Assembly (NCBI GenBank): GCA_000333855.2
Contig: CM007320.1
Location: forward strand, 2,988,051-3,052,050
DNA: 64,000 nt
Reading direction: 5' to 3'
Source of the DNA: Endotrypanum monterogeii
Taxonomy: Eukaryota; Euglenozoa; Kinetoplastea; Trypanosomatida; Trypanosomatidae
Shown one piece after another: positions 52,770-62,802 of the stretch. Within the stretch, counting starts at the first letter, position 1; each line of letters begins with the position of its first letter. Below the pieces are notes generated by a model, which saw only the letters and a list, made by a program, of their open reading frames with translations, was not told the DNA's origin and searched no databases. Both the position numbers and the translations under genes were made by a program.

Positions 52770-52800
52770 CTGGGGAGTAAGCAGTAGAATAAGTGAAGGT
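52770..52800 (-). promoter_or_regulatory. Predicted spliced-leader acceptor, VPS28
   Basis: The sense strand reads a C/T-rich stretch ending CTCCCCAG, with AG at 52771-52770. The resulting 5' UTR would be about 24 bases. Pattern-based prediction. Confidence 0.5.
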
Positions 52801-53722
52801 TGCAGTAGAACGTTGGACTTGCACATACACACACACACACACACTCTCTATATATATATATTTACTAACTTTTCACTGGTGAGTGTGCCCGGTATGCAGA
52901 AGCAGAAGGATCGCGTAGCTGTAAAAGAAAAAAAAGGGAATTATGAGAAGTGAAGAAGAGATCAAACTGGAGAAAACTTGGCCACATTACCGCGGAGTGG
53001 GAAAGTGGACTATTGTACGTCTTCGCGAGTCGTCCGATGTAGCTCCCCACCACTACAACCTTAAAAAGAGTTTTGCATGCGAATGAGGTGTATCATCAAC
53101 GCCTCTTGACGCCAGGTCGATCTCGGTTTTCAACCAGCTGTTCTCTCCCTCTCTGCACAAAAAAAAAAAAAGCGTGGGCGTGTAGTATCTGTCTCTCTCG
53201 GTTTGTAAGATGATGCGTACCCCAGCTGGTCGTTTCGCTTTTTTTTCTTTTTTGTTGAGGGAGGGGGTGGGATAAGCTAGTGTGATGACTTGTGAAAAAA
53301 AAAACACACGTGATTGATGGAGTGACGTCGGCAAAGCGAAAATTTAATTCGTAGACCATCCATCACTGGAAACATTTGGTGCGGTTCACCCCCGCCCTTG
53401 GTGCTGCTATCGCCATGGTGGGCGCGAGCAAACAACATGGAAATAGATGCTATATATATATTTTTTCCTCCACATAGAAAAGTAGTTGTGTAAACGCAGG
53501 GGAAGAATTGTGCAACAAGGTCTGCAGCAGTGCATGATTCATGAGGAAAAGAGGAAGGCGGAAAAAAAACAAAAAAAGAAAAGAGCAATCCAACCTAACA
53601 CCGCAACCAGACACACACATACAAAAAAAAAGGGAACACACCCATTAAGAACAAAGAGCGGCAACCGTGAAGGGTCGCAAACACTTGAAAAAAAAAGGTC
53701 GCAAAAAAGTTGCGAAGGGGGC

Positions 53723-53725
<3 letters not shown>

Positions 53726-53758
<33 letters not shown>
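53726..53758. repeat. (TA)n microsatellite
   Basis: Perfect TA tract of about 33 bases in the spacer upstream of VPS28. Confidence 0.95.
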
Positions 53759-53764
<6 letters not shown>

Positions 53765-54379
53765 TATGAGATCAGCCGACGAAAATAAAATGAAAAAAAG
53801 GGTATAAAAATATCCTTTTCAAAGGAACATGAAGAGTCAAGAACAAGTGGTGCAATGCAGACACTCAGTGCTAACCTAGCGAAGGAGTGGAGGCCGAAAA
53901 AAACGAGGAACTGTACAACCCAAAGCATGAAAGTCGCACACACAAAGTGTATATAGAGGTAGATATGTATATAATTATGTCGAGGAGAGGGGGAGTCATG
54001 ACAAACGAGAAATAGCGCCCAAAGTGCACGAGTCTGAGGTCGTGTGCCACCACGTGCACATTAATAAAATGTACCTCATAATTTAATAGGGCGAAATTCC
54101 ACACCGAATAAAAATAAAAAAGCGAGAACATCAGCGGCGTTAGTCGAGCCGTCAAAACGCACCACTCTTTTCCTTTTTTTCATGGGGGTGTAAGGAAGCA
54201 CACATACCCCTCTGATCGCACACAGAAGTCCTCGCCAAATGACTACCTCGCGAATACCTGGATCGTGTGAAAACAGTCAACATATTTTTCTCCACTTTCC
54301 CACCCTACCCTTTTCGAGGCAAGTTCACACACAATACCCACACGCAGATACAGCCCACCTCCCCCTTTCTCTCTTTGTC

Positions 54380-54870
54380 TTGCGCACCGCGGCTACGTGC
54401 TCGCCACCGGCGACGAGGCGGCCGCTGGTGAGACCACCCCTCCGCTGTCACCGTCCCATCTCGTCTGCGGATACGTACTGCACGTTTACCCAAAAACCAC
54501 ATGACCGACTCGGAGAGGCTGATGCCCTCGCCTGTGTCGCGCGGTACTGGCAGTCGGGGGTCACCCAGGCGCCTGCGGGGCACCGTCTCCAAACATCGCG
54601 TCCACCAGCTCCAAGCGAAGACTCACCTCCCGCACCCCGCCAACACACCTCCCCCGCTAACGCGACCGCTTCAGCCCCCTACATTACATGGGGAATGCAG
54701 GGTGCCCGGATGGTCTGACTGCATGCGCCGCTGGAGGTAAGGTGCCGCAGTGCATCGGTGGCAGCAGAAGTACACCGCACTCTACTGCCGCTTGTAACCT
54801 CTTCACAGGAGCAGATGCGTAAGACTGGATGCGTCCTGATGTATGCCGTCGTAAGTATCCGCGCACAAGT
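54380..54870 (-). mobile_element. Probable SIDER-like degenerate retroposon
   Basis: Read on the minus strand the stretch contains phrases I associate with Leishmania SIDER repeats: GGTGACCCCCGACTGCCAGT, GCGACACAGGCGAGGGCATC, AGCCTCTCCGAGTCGGTCAT and GGCGAGCACGTAGCCGCGGT. It has no intact long coding frame, lies in the presumed 3' UTR of the aldehyde dehydrogenase gene and differs sharply in composition from the AT-repeat-rich spacer before it. Boundaries are approximate. Identification is by recall, not by alignment. Confidence 0.55.
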
Positions 54871-55615
54871 GAAGCCTTTCTTGTCAGAACTTCGTTGCTC
54901 TTGCTATACTGGAGGACTGCTCACTTGGGGGACTACATACACAAACCTCTCTCTCCGAGCAGGAAGGAGAGGAAGTGAATTGTGTACTTGTCAGACTCCT
55001 GAGTTGCATTGATGTTGAGAAAGAAAAAAATAGGCTAGCCAACACGGTTTGGCATCGCCCAGCACATCGCAAAACAACTGCACACAACGCAGGGCAGACT
55101 CAGTACGGTCCCGGGCACCGCTGCAGCACAGTAAAATCCACGCAGCTGGCCGCACCTGCTTCCTTCTGAACCGACCAGGCAATGCATGCCGAACTGAGTA
55201 CGAAGACACATGATGACAATTGTTTTTTTTTTTCCGCGGTACAAGAACACTGGCCTACATGCTCAACACAATAGGAGCCCGCATCTTCTGCCCGTGGTGA
55301 AGACGACTGTACACGGTTGGTGTCAGCAGGCTCCGGATATCAGTCTTCAACACCCTTCGGTAAAATGGGAAACCGTCGGAAGATCGATAGAAAAGTACGT
55401 CAGGGAGGTAAAAAAAAAAAAGATGAAAATGAGGCCGAGATAAGCACGACCTGCATTCGCGCAGTGGTTGCGCTGCTTTAGGCCAATCATTGACGGCGGT
55501 GAAGCCGCACAGCCTTGGTAGGTGACGTTGACCCACAACACATCCCCTGGCCCCAGTACCCCTTCCCCGCCGCTTTCAAACATGAACAAGTTTTTTTCTT
55601 ACGTGAAATGGGCAC

Positions 55616-57214
55616 TCACTCTTTTTTCCCCTTCACCACCCATGGACGGAACATGTAGAGGCAGTGCGTCAGAAGGTACCAAAGGCTGGAGAGCTTGCTG
55701 ACAACGCCGGTCGGGGCAGCGAAAGAAAGCGCCATGCGAAGCACCTCGTACGTCTGACGGTTGAAAGGGTACCACCAGAGATTCCGCGGCAGCGAGGCCA
55801 AAAAACCCCGGTCCGCATTGATGCACTTCGCATTCACCATTTCCTTTAGCCCGAGATAACCATGAGTGCGCCCGATTCCGCTCTCCTTCCACCCACCCCA
55901 CGGAGCCTCCGACATTCCGTGGGAGTAGAGGTGGTCATTGATAGTGACAACGCCGCTTTCAAGGCGCATTGCGACCTCCTTCGCGTGCTTAATGTTTCGC
56001 GAGTGCACACTACTCGTGAGCGCCAAGCGGGAATCGTTGGCCATCCGGATCGCCTCCTCCTCAGTCTTGAAGGGAACCACAGGAAGGATGGGGCCAAACG
56101 TCTCCTCCTTCATGACGCGCATCGACGGCGTGCAGCCGCTGAGAACTGTCGCAGGGTAAAAATACCGATCTTTGGGGCAACTCGCGCTTGGGCGGCTTTG
56201 CGCCTCAATCTTGGCCCCATGCGCCAGTGCATCCTTCACATGCGCCTCAATCGTGTCGTACTGACTCTTAGTGGTGAGGGAGCCCATGTCCACATCAAAG
56301 TTTCCACTCTCTGGGCCGTGGCGCAGTGCCTCTGTCTTTGCCTTCAACTGAGCGAGGAACTCGGGATAGATGGACTCGTCCACATAGATGCGCTCGACGC
56401 CGCCGCAGCTCTGGCCGGCGTTCTGATAGCCAGCCCAGCAAGCGCAATTTACGGCGCGCTCGATCGATGCGTCCTTAAGAACCAGCATCGGGTCATTGCC
56501 GCCAAGCTCCAGAGACACTGGTGTCAGTGTCTTCGCGGCCTCGGCCATGAGCTTCTTGCCAACACCCACGCTACCGGTGAAAAAAAGTTTGTCGATGCCG
56601 GACTCAAGCAAAGCCGTGCCAGCCTCCGCACCGCCAATGATCAAATGTTGGAAGAGTCCGACTGGCAGCCCACCAGCTGCTACCACCTCATCAATGAAAC
56701 AACCGACGGGTACCACATTGGTTGCCACCTTGAGCAACACTGCATTGCCGGCCATCAGCCCCATTAAAACTTCCCCGAATGGGATGGAGAAGGGATAATT
56801 CCAGGGCGAAATAATGCCGACAACGCCAACCGGCTCGTAGTAGATGGTGTTCGACTTGTTTGCAAAAAACATCGATCCACAAGGCAATGTGTGGGGGGCC
56901 AATATCTTCTTTGTGTTCTTGGAGTACCAGTCACACGCCAGGACGCAGGGAAATATCTCGGTTGCCAAAGCATCCTGGCGAGTTTTTCCACTGCAAGACA
57001 CAATTATATCGCTCGCCCGCTCAACGTTTGCAGCCAGAAAAGCCTTCATTTTGTTGACACACAGCGCTCGACTTTCGTACGTGAGCTGCGCCCACGCCCT
57101 CTGCGCCACCCGTGCGTTCGCCACAGCCTTCTCGACATCGGAGACGTTCTGCGGGACATACCTTCCCACCACCGCCCCGGTGGCCGGGTTCTTGACCTCA
57201 AAGTGATGCGGCAT
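55616..57214 (-). CDS. Aldehyde dehydrogenase, ALDH22/Msc7-like
   Basis: The 532-residue NAD(P)-dependent aldehyde dehydrogenase has its full catalytic set. The oxyanion Asn region is at IISPWNYPFSIPFGEVLMGL, the general-base Glu236 at SLELGGNDP and the nucleophile Cys270 at NAGQSCGG. The 34-residue spacing is the same as in classical ALDHs, and EETFGPILPVVPF follows. The C-terminus has an extra hydrophobic, aromatic stretch (SSLWYLLTHCLYMFRPWVV) that could attach to a membrane. Its overall style resembles plant ALDH22A1 and yeast Msc7 rather than succinate-semialdehyde dehydrogenase; the substrate is unknown. I start at 57214. A frame open to 57346 would add a hydrophobic N-terminal segment, but a predicted splice acceptor at 57262-57261 would remove it. 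Confidence 0.88.
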   Translation of the reverse strand: MPHHFEVKNPATGAVVGRYVPQNVSDVEKAVANARVAQRAWAQLTYESRALCVNKMKAFLAANVERASDIIVSCSGKTRQDALATEIFPCVLACDWYSKNTKKILAPHTLPCGSMFFANKSNTIYYEPVGVVGIISPWNYPFSIPFGEVLMGLMAGNAVLLKVATNVVPVGCFIDEVVAAGGLPVGLFQHLIIGGAEAGTALLESGIDKLFFTGSVGVGKKLMAEAAKTLTPVSLELGGNDPMLVLKDASIERAVNCACWAGYQNAGQSCGGVERIYVDESIYPEFLAQLKAKTEALRHGPESGNFDVDMGSLTTKSQYDTIEAHVKDALAHGAKIEAQSRPSASCPKDRYFYPATVLSGCTPSMRVMKEETFGPILPVVPFKTEEEAIRMANDSRLALTSSVHSRNIKHAKEVAMRLESGVVTINDHLYSHGMSEAPWGGWKESGIGRTHGYLGLKEMVNAKCINADRGFLASLPRNLWWYPFNRQTYEVLRMALSFAAPTGVVSKLSSLWYLLTHCLYMFRPWVVKGKKE

Positions 57215-58105
57215 CTTCTCCCTTTTGCGATTTGCTTGAATTTCGTGGAGGGAGGTTGAGCTGCAGCGTGCGCGTAACGTTAGCAGGAAGGTGAAGAAGG
57301 AAATGCCCACCAAAAAAAAAGGATAAAATAGAATAAAGCTCTTCAACGATGAATGACTCGAACTTTTCTTATGGTATCGTCTTTCTCATTTGGGGGGGAG
57401 GGGGGGGAGTGAGGGTCAGAGAGAGCAGAGGACGAGGACGAGGAAGTACCAATATCTCTTTGGGAGGATAAGATGCACAAGGAATAGTCAGGTTGCTATC
57501 AGCTGGTGTTCGCTTGTACGTGTAAGTGCCCACGTGTGAGTCCGCCTATAGATACGATGCGATCGAATAAATGTATATATTTGGGGGGGAATTTTTTTTT
57601 TGCTTTCATGTGAAAATTTACGTTTTTTTTTTAAAGTAGATGCACGAGTGCGCCTTCACTGATTGGCAAAGATGTTGGGGTAGGGCAACCGTTGTTGTGA
57701 TCCTTCTTTGTTTTCTTCGGAGAAAAAAAAAAATAGAGGGAAAGATCACAGGTAGGTATATGCGCCAGAAAAGAGGAAACAGCGGGAGAGAGGAGGAGCT
57801 GGTGAGAAACATTCCCGCAGAGCATGTTTTTTTCAAAAAAGGGAAGGAGTGCGCGGAGGCACATGGGTGCTGCAAACACATGGACGAGTGTCTGAGAGGA
57901 GTCGCGGGTGACGAAAAAAGCGATCCAGGCCGCGTAACAGATGACCAACAGAGAAAGAGAAACACCAGGAAAATCTCTAGATATAAATATATATGTTTGT
58001 CTATGTAGAGAGAGATGCTTTGCGTTTCCCGGAGTTGGGATGGACACGCAGAAACTTGCGCTACAGATTGCAACAAAAAAAAAATTGCCATTTCCGAGTC
58101 AGGCA
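57215..58105. other. Intergenic region, 0.9 kb
   Basis: Spacer between the SWR1-like gene and the aldehyde dehydrogenase, with A-runs and a G-run near 57391-57408. No supported gene. Confidence 0.55.
57261..57310 (-). promoter_or_regulatory. Predicted spliced-leader acceptor, aldehyde dehydrogenase
   Basis: On the sense strand a T/C-rich stretch (about 57320-57280) is followed by CTGCAG with AG at 57262-57261, giving a 46-base 5' UTR. This site decides between the short form and the form with an N-terminal hydrophobic segment. Confidence 0.5.
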
Positions 58106-61100
58106 TTAGGGATGTAGCTGATATTCGGCGCGAAATCGGGGCTGGAATATATCTGCCTCCTCTGTTTCTACACTGGAATCCTCGTCTAGGTCTTCCATTT
58201 GTGCTCCATAAGACAACGCCAGCGCATCGAACCTGTCCTCAGCATCTGCACGATGACAACGTCCGTATTGAATAGAAAGGAACTGATCGACGGGGGCGTG
58301 CGCTTTGAGGGCAACCTCGCGTTGTCGCTTGCGCACCGCGAGGACGAGGGCATTGGCAGACGAACTTTGCACTTCAGACGTCGCATCCAATGCTCTGTCC
58401 CTTTCTTCATGAAGGTTTGCGCTATTAACTACTTTAGTCGGTGGCCACAAGAGCTCATCCAGGAGTGAGTTCGGTAGACGTACGCGCCATTTGAGATTCT
58501 TATCGACGACACTCGACACAGGCAGTCCTCGATCTTTTTTTCTGAAAAAAGAACTATGAGAGACACCACCCTGAGGAGGTAGTCCAGAGATACCATGTTC
58601 CACCTCCCCATCGCTCTCCTCTGCAGCATAAGCGGCGATCTCGAGCTCCAACTCTTGACCAGCTGCGCGGTCCTCGGCATCCTCGACGTCTGCCATGGCT
58701 TCAAGAACGTCCATTGGCGACGATAGTGGATTGACATTACCGCTGCCACTTTGGGTCGGCGCAGAGTGGGAGGTTTCCACAGTGGCGTCCTCGTCTAGAT
58801 CATGAAAAAAGCTGCGGAGGTTCACCGGGTCGGAAAGAGCCGCAAAGGCAGCAGCGCTGTCATCGTACTGCTCGCTCACCCCAGCAATGGTGTGAAATTG
58901 GCCGCCGCGAATGACAACGTTGTTGAGCTTCTTGCGCTCTCGAGCCTTCTCGAGGATGGACTCCTCCACCGTATGTTCGCTGATGAGGCGATAGATGATT
59001 ACTGGACGGGTTTGCCCGATTCGGTGGCATCGATCCTGAGCCTGCAAATCCATTGTGGGGTTCCAGTCACTGTCATAGAAGATGACAGTATCGGCACCAG
59101 TGAGGTTGAGGCCAATGCCACCAGAACGCGTAGAGAGAATCATACAGGTGATGCGTGAATCGGCGTTGAAGCGGTCGACGTACTGCTGACGCAGCTCCGT
59201 CTTAGTGGAGCCATCCAGGCGCATGTACACCACACCAATCAACGCCAGGAAGCGCTCCAATATATTCAGCATGTGAACGAATTGAGTGAAGATGAGAACG
59301 CGGTGCCCCTCGCTCCGCATTTTTTTCAGAGCTGTTTCGAGAAACTGAAGTTTGCCGCAGTCGTGAATAAGAAGACGCTTGTCGGGAAAGCTGAAGCTAC
59401 GTCGGACATGCATGGGCCACATTTCTTTCAAGAAAAATGCGGCATCGTATCGCCGTCGAGGTGAGGCACGGCCAGACAACGCCGAGTCTTGAGCCTTGGC
59501 GACAGCACCAATCAGCGGCGCGTACCCTTCACGACCGAGAGCTTCAAACGCACTGGGGTGGGGAATCGGTAGCGCCCACTGCAGCCTTGGCGGGCGCGCT
59601 GCCAAGGCAGCCGGGACATATACACAGACGCGTTCAATCACAGGAAACAGGGCAGCGGCGCGCTCGGCAATGGAGGGGCAAAGACACGGATACTGCCGCG
59701 CTAAGATGACTTGCCGTAGTGCGATTCGACACGCATGTGGCAAATATGTGTTTCGCGCTGTCTGAATACCCTGATATCTCTGCAGCTGTGCAGCAACGGT
59801 GCGGTAGTGACGTGAGCGACTCTGCGCTGCGGCTTCTGACAAGACACTAGCGAAGGCCGATCTCACGGCAGCGCTGCCACTGCACAGCTGAGGGGAGCTC
59901 AGCATCGACTCGAGTGGAGAGTGTGCTGGTGCGTTCAGAAGAGACGGGCTAAAGCGTTCCGCAAATCGCGCCATTGAATACGCTGTCGACACGTCCGGCC
60001 GCTCCACCTCGGTGAGGACGAGCCACCACGGAACAGTGGCCCCAGTGTAAGACGAAAAAGGGGTGTGTCCGAACTTGCTGGTGGCCAAGCCCACGTCAGG
60101 CGCTTTCTCGATCTGCCGTTGGGCGATCCCCGCCTGTCTCCTATCGTCGTTGACATCACACACGTAAAAGCGAGGAAAACACCATCGGCCTCTGTCATCG
60201 TTGCCGAGCAGAAGTACCTCACGTGGTACATATTGCTCGATAGCAGCTTCGTAGCCGAGGACCATTGGGGAGGTCGTGGGGCGCTCCTCGAAAAGGTCTG
60301 GGTGGTCGCACACCTTGCGCAACGCCAGCAGCACACTCAGTACCCCGCCGGCGCCGCCGCCACCACGTAGCTTCTGGCGGGTCTCTGCAAGCTGCATGTA
60401 GTCATCGTAAAGAGAACGCTGACGACGTGAAAGGTGACAAAGCACCACCTTCTCCGTCTTGATTGGCAATTGAGTCTCAACATCCTTCTTGAGTCGTCGC
60501 AACATGAACGGCCGGATGAGGGTCTGTAGACGCCGTACGATGTCCTCGTTCAGCGATGAGCGACCCGTGATCATCTCGTCCATCGGATTACTGAACCACT
60601 CCTTGAACTCCGTGTTGGAGCGGAACGCCGAGGCGAAAGGAAGCAGGAAGTGGAAGAGAGACCACAGCTCCATGATCGAGTTTTGCAGTGGGGTGCCAGT
60701 AAGCAGCAGACGGTACTCTGCCTGGAGATCAAAAAGCGATTGCCACTTCAGACTCATAAAGTTTTTGACCTGATGCGCTTCATCGAGCACCAGAAACCCC
60801 CACGGACGGCGGCGGAACACCTTGCGGTCTTGGACCACCAAGTTATACGAAGTCACACACACGTGAAAAGCATCTTCGCTTGTCCATCCTTTGCGCAGCT
60901 GGTGACGCTCCTTTGCTGACCCGATGTACGTGATTACCTTGAACCCTGGTGCCCACCGCTCCAGCTCTGCCTTCCAGTTGAGCACGACGGTTGTCGGCAC
61001 CACAATGAGATGCGGACCCCAATCATTGCGGTACTCTGCGAAGTAGCACAGGAGCGCAATCGTCTGAACCGTTTTGCCCAGCCCCATTTCGTCAGCGAGG

Positions 61101-61957
61101 ATGCCGTTCAAATTGTTGTCGTACAAGTGAACCAGCCACTGCAGGGCAGTCCGCTGGTAGTGTCGTAGCGGTCGCTGCCCCCCCTCGGTGTCCAACAAAG
61201 AAAGGGCTGTCTCGATCGGAACGTCATCCTCGTCACCTACCTTATCCCAGAAGGACGCATCTGCCGATGGAGTCGTTGGGAACAACTGTGGCGTACTGCA
61301 TATCGAAGACGCCTCGGGAGGGCAATGATCAACTCCATCCGAACTGCAGAGGTTGACCCCCCCTGCTATCGATGTGGGAGGTGAAGAAGTCGATTGCTTA
61401 CGGGCAGCGTTGAAGATGCTCTGCAGAAGCTTTCGCGTCAGCTCCTCCGTCTCGCGTAGGAGATCCTCCTGCTTTCGACGGTCGCGTTGGTGCTTCATCA
61501 CGTCGAACTCCACCTTGGCCAGCTGCTGGTACGCATCGCCTCGCCTTGACCAATATCGGCGCACGCCAGCGGCGATACGCTCGCCAGCGCGTGCTCGCGC
61601 CTCTCGCTGCTGTTGTCGCTGCTTTTCCGCCCGCTCTTGGAGCTCTGCATGGTAGCGCCCGAGGTCCCGCGCAAGAGATTGGCGGACATTCTTGAACTTT
61701 CGCTGCGAAAGCAGGGATGACTGACGCCACTTGATAGAAGATAGGGCTACACGCTGCCAGAGGGGCAGAGGCACTGCAGGGGCTAATGCAAAGGAGGGAA
61801 GGGGAAATCGTTGTGGTCGGCTGCGCTGCAAGACTGGGACTAACTCTGCCATGTCGTCGTCACCCCTATAGACTTCATGGTCACCGTTGAAATCTGGGGA
61901 AGAAGACACTAGCGCACCAATAAAAGTATTCTCCCCTTCCTCTTTGATATCAGTCAT
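58106..61957 (-). CDS. SWR1: SWR1/SRCAP-type SNF2 chromatin-remodelling ATPase
   Basis: The 1283-residue protein has an HSA-like basic helical region at about residues 75-200. The SNF2 N-lobe follows, with Walker A ADEMGLGKT near residue 290, the DEAH box (VLDEAHQVKNF) near 391 and LLLTGTPLQNS. A long insertion occupies roughly residues 570-850. The helicase C-lobe then has FTQFVHMLNILERFLALIG, TRSGGIGLNLTGAD and CHRIGQTR near 979. The HSA domain plus split ATPase with a long insert identifies the SWR1/INO80 class, and lobe sequences favour SWR1. In other organisms, including Trypanosoma brucei, SWR1 complexes exchange H2A for H2A.Z. The acidic C-terminal tail (residues about 1100-1283) is lineage-specific. 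I start at 61957 (MTDIKEEGEN). Confidence 0.9.
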   Translation of the reverse strand: MTDIKEEGENTFIGALVSSSPDFNGDHEVYRGDDDMAELVPVLQRSRPQRFPLPSFALAPAVPLPLWQRVALSSIKWRQSSLLSQRKFKNVRQSLARDLGRYHAELQERAEKQRQQQREARARAGERIAAGVRRYWSRRGDAYQQLAKVEFDVMKHQRDRRKQEDLLRETEELTRKLLQSIFNAARKQSTSSPPTSIAGGVNLCSSDGVDHCPPEASSICSTPQLFPTTPSADASFWDKVGDEDDVPIETALSLLDTEGGQRPLRHYQRTALQWLVHLYDNNLNGILADEMGLGKTVQTIALLCYFAEYRNDWGPHLIVVPTTVVLNWKAELERWAPGFKVITYIGSAKERHQLRKGWTSEDAFHVCVTSYNLVVQDRKVFRRRPWGFLVLDEAHQVKNFMSLKWQSLFDLQAEYRLLLTGTPLQNSIMELWSLFHFLLPFASAFRSNTEFKEWFSNPMDEMITGRSSLNEDIVRRLQTLIRPFMLRRLKKDVETQLPIKTEKVVLCHLSRRQRSLYDDYMQLAETRQKLRGGGGAGGVLSVLLALRKVCDHPDLFEERPTTSPMVLGYEAAIEQYVPREVLLLGNDDRGRWCFPRFYVCDVNDDRRQAGIAQRQIEKAPDVGLATSKFGHTPFSSYTGATVPWWLVLTEVERPDVSTAYSMARFAERFSPSLLNAPAHSPLESMLSSPQLCSGSAAVRSAFASVLSEAAAQSRSRHYRTVAAQLQRYQGIQTARNTYLPHACRIALRQVILARQYPCLCPSIAERAAALFPVIERVCVYVPAALAARPPRLQWALPIPHPSAFEALGREGYAPLIGAVAKAQDSALSGRASPRRRYDAAFFLKEMWPMHVRRSFSFPDKRLLIHDCGKLQFLETALKKMRSEGHRVLIFTQFVHMLNILERFLALIGVVYMRLDGSTKTELRQQYVDRFNADSRITCMILSTRSGGIGLNLTGADTVIFYDSDWNPTMDLQAQDRCHRIGQTRPVIIYRLISEHTVEESILEKARERKKLNNVVIRGGQFHTIAGVSEQYDDSAAAFAALSDPVNLRSFFHDLDEDATVETSHSAPTQSGSGNVNPLSSPMDVLEAMADVEDAEDRAAGQELELEIAAYAAEESDGEVEHGISGLPPQGGVSHSSFFRKKDRGLPVSSVVDKNLKWRVRLPNSLLDELLWPPTKVVNSANLHEERDRALDATSEVQSSSANALVLAVRKRQREVALKAHAPVDQFLSIQYGRCHRADAEDRFDALALSYGAQMEDLDEDSSVETEEADIFQPRFRAEYQLHP

Positions 61958-62802
61958 CTGCGTGACTGGGCTATGTTTGGAATGGCAATATGCTTTATAC
62001 ACTTCTCAAACACACGCGCACACACATACACACACACACACACACACATGCAAAGGCAGACAGGAAGAAAGACACGCGTATTTGTACACACGCCTTTCTT
62101 GTTCCTGATTTTCCGAGGGAGGTGCGTGAGGCCCCCGCAGCACAGTTTGTGTGGTGTGATTCACAAATATGAGTTTATGAAGACATAGGCAGGCAAGGCA
62201 AGGCGAGGCAAGGAAGGAAAAAAAAAAACAGAGGGAGGAAGGGTTCCGAATGTGGCTAGAGCCTTCAACTTCGAAAGAAACACCGGCTAAAAGGTGACAA
62301 AAGGGCAATCAGAAGAAAACAAGCCTTCTCGTCTTGGAGGAGACATCCAAAGCATGGAAATGACAGCTGACTAGGTCTGCAGACGTGTCGCGCATCGAGC
62401 TCGTCTGCCCTCCGTGAAATTGTGTTTAAGATTATGTCTCTGTATTAGTGTGTGTGTAAGCACTTTTTTCCGCGTGAAGGTGTATGGGTTTGTGTAATGT
62501 GCTCAAGACAAGCACATTTTGTTAACACTGCTAGAGGGGGAAAAATCTCGTTAAGTTTGAAAAAGCGGACTGCTGCTTCTCTCCCCTCGCCTGCCCACCA
62601 TCACCACCACCACCACCACCACCACCGTTTGGGCATCCACCGACGGACATGTAACAGGAATTTGGTAAACACCAGCAGCGCTACGCGCCTCCGAGCCTAC
62701 CTTTTCTCAAGGAGAAAACATGTGCTCTCACTTGAAAGGAAAAACAGTGCGCCACCTCCCCAGTAACACGCGTCCAGCTGCTCAACTCGTTGAGGTTTCA
62801 CA
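61958..62802. other. Intergenic region, 0.8 kb
   Basis: Contains a CA tract (about 62028-62048), an AGGCA-type direct repeat (62190-62218) and a (CAC)n run (62598-62625). No supported gene. Confidence 0.6.

Larger units (their letters stand above)
52746..55615. other. Intergenic region, 2.9 kb, with SIDER-like sequence
   Basis: Up to about 54200 it is typical spacer with a CA tract at 52826-52845, TA tracts (52849-52862, 53726-53758) and A-runs. From about 54380 it becomes GC-rich and resembles a SIDER element (separate entry). No supported gene. Confidence 0.6.

Noticed and set aside
54239..54718. 159-codon + strand frame
   Set aside because: It overlaps the SIDER-like stretch and runs against the transcription direction; Pro/Thr/Ser-rich without a domain.
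55616..57214. Succinate-semialdehyde dehydrogenase assignment
   Set aside because: The active-site context and hydrophobic C-terminus fit the ALDH22/Msc7 type better.
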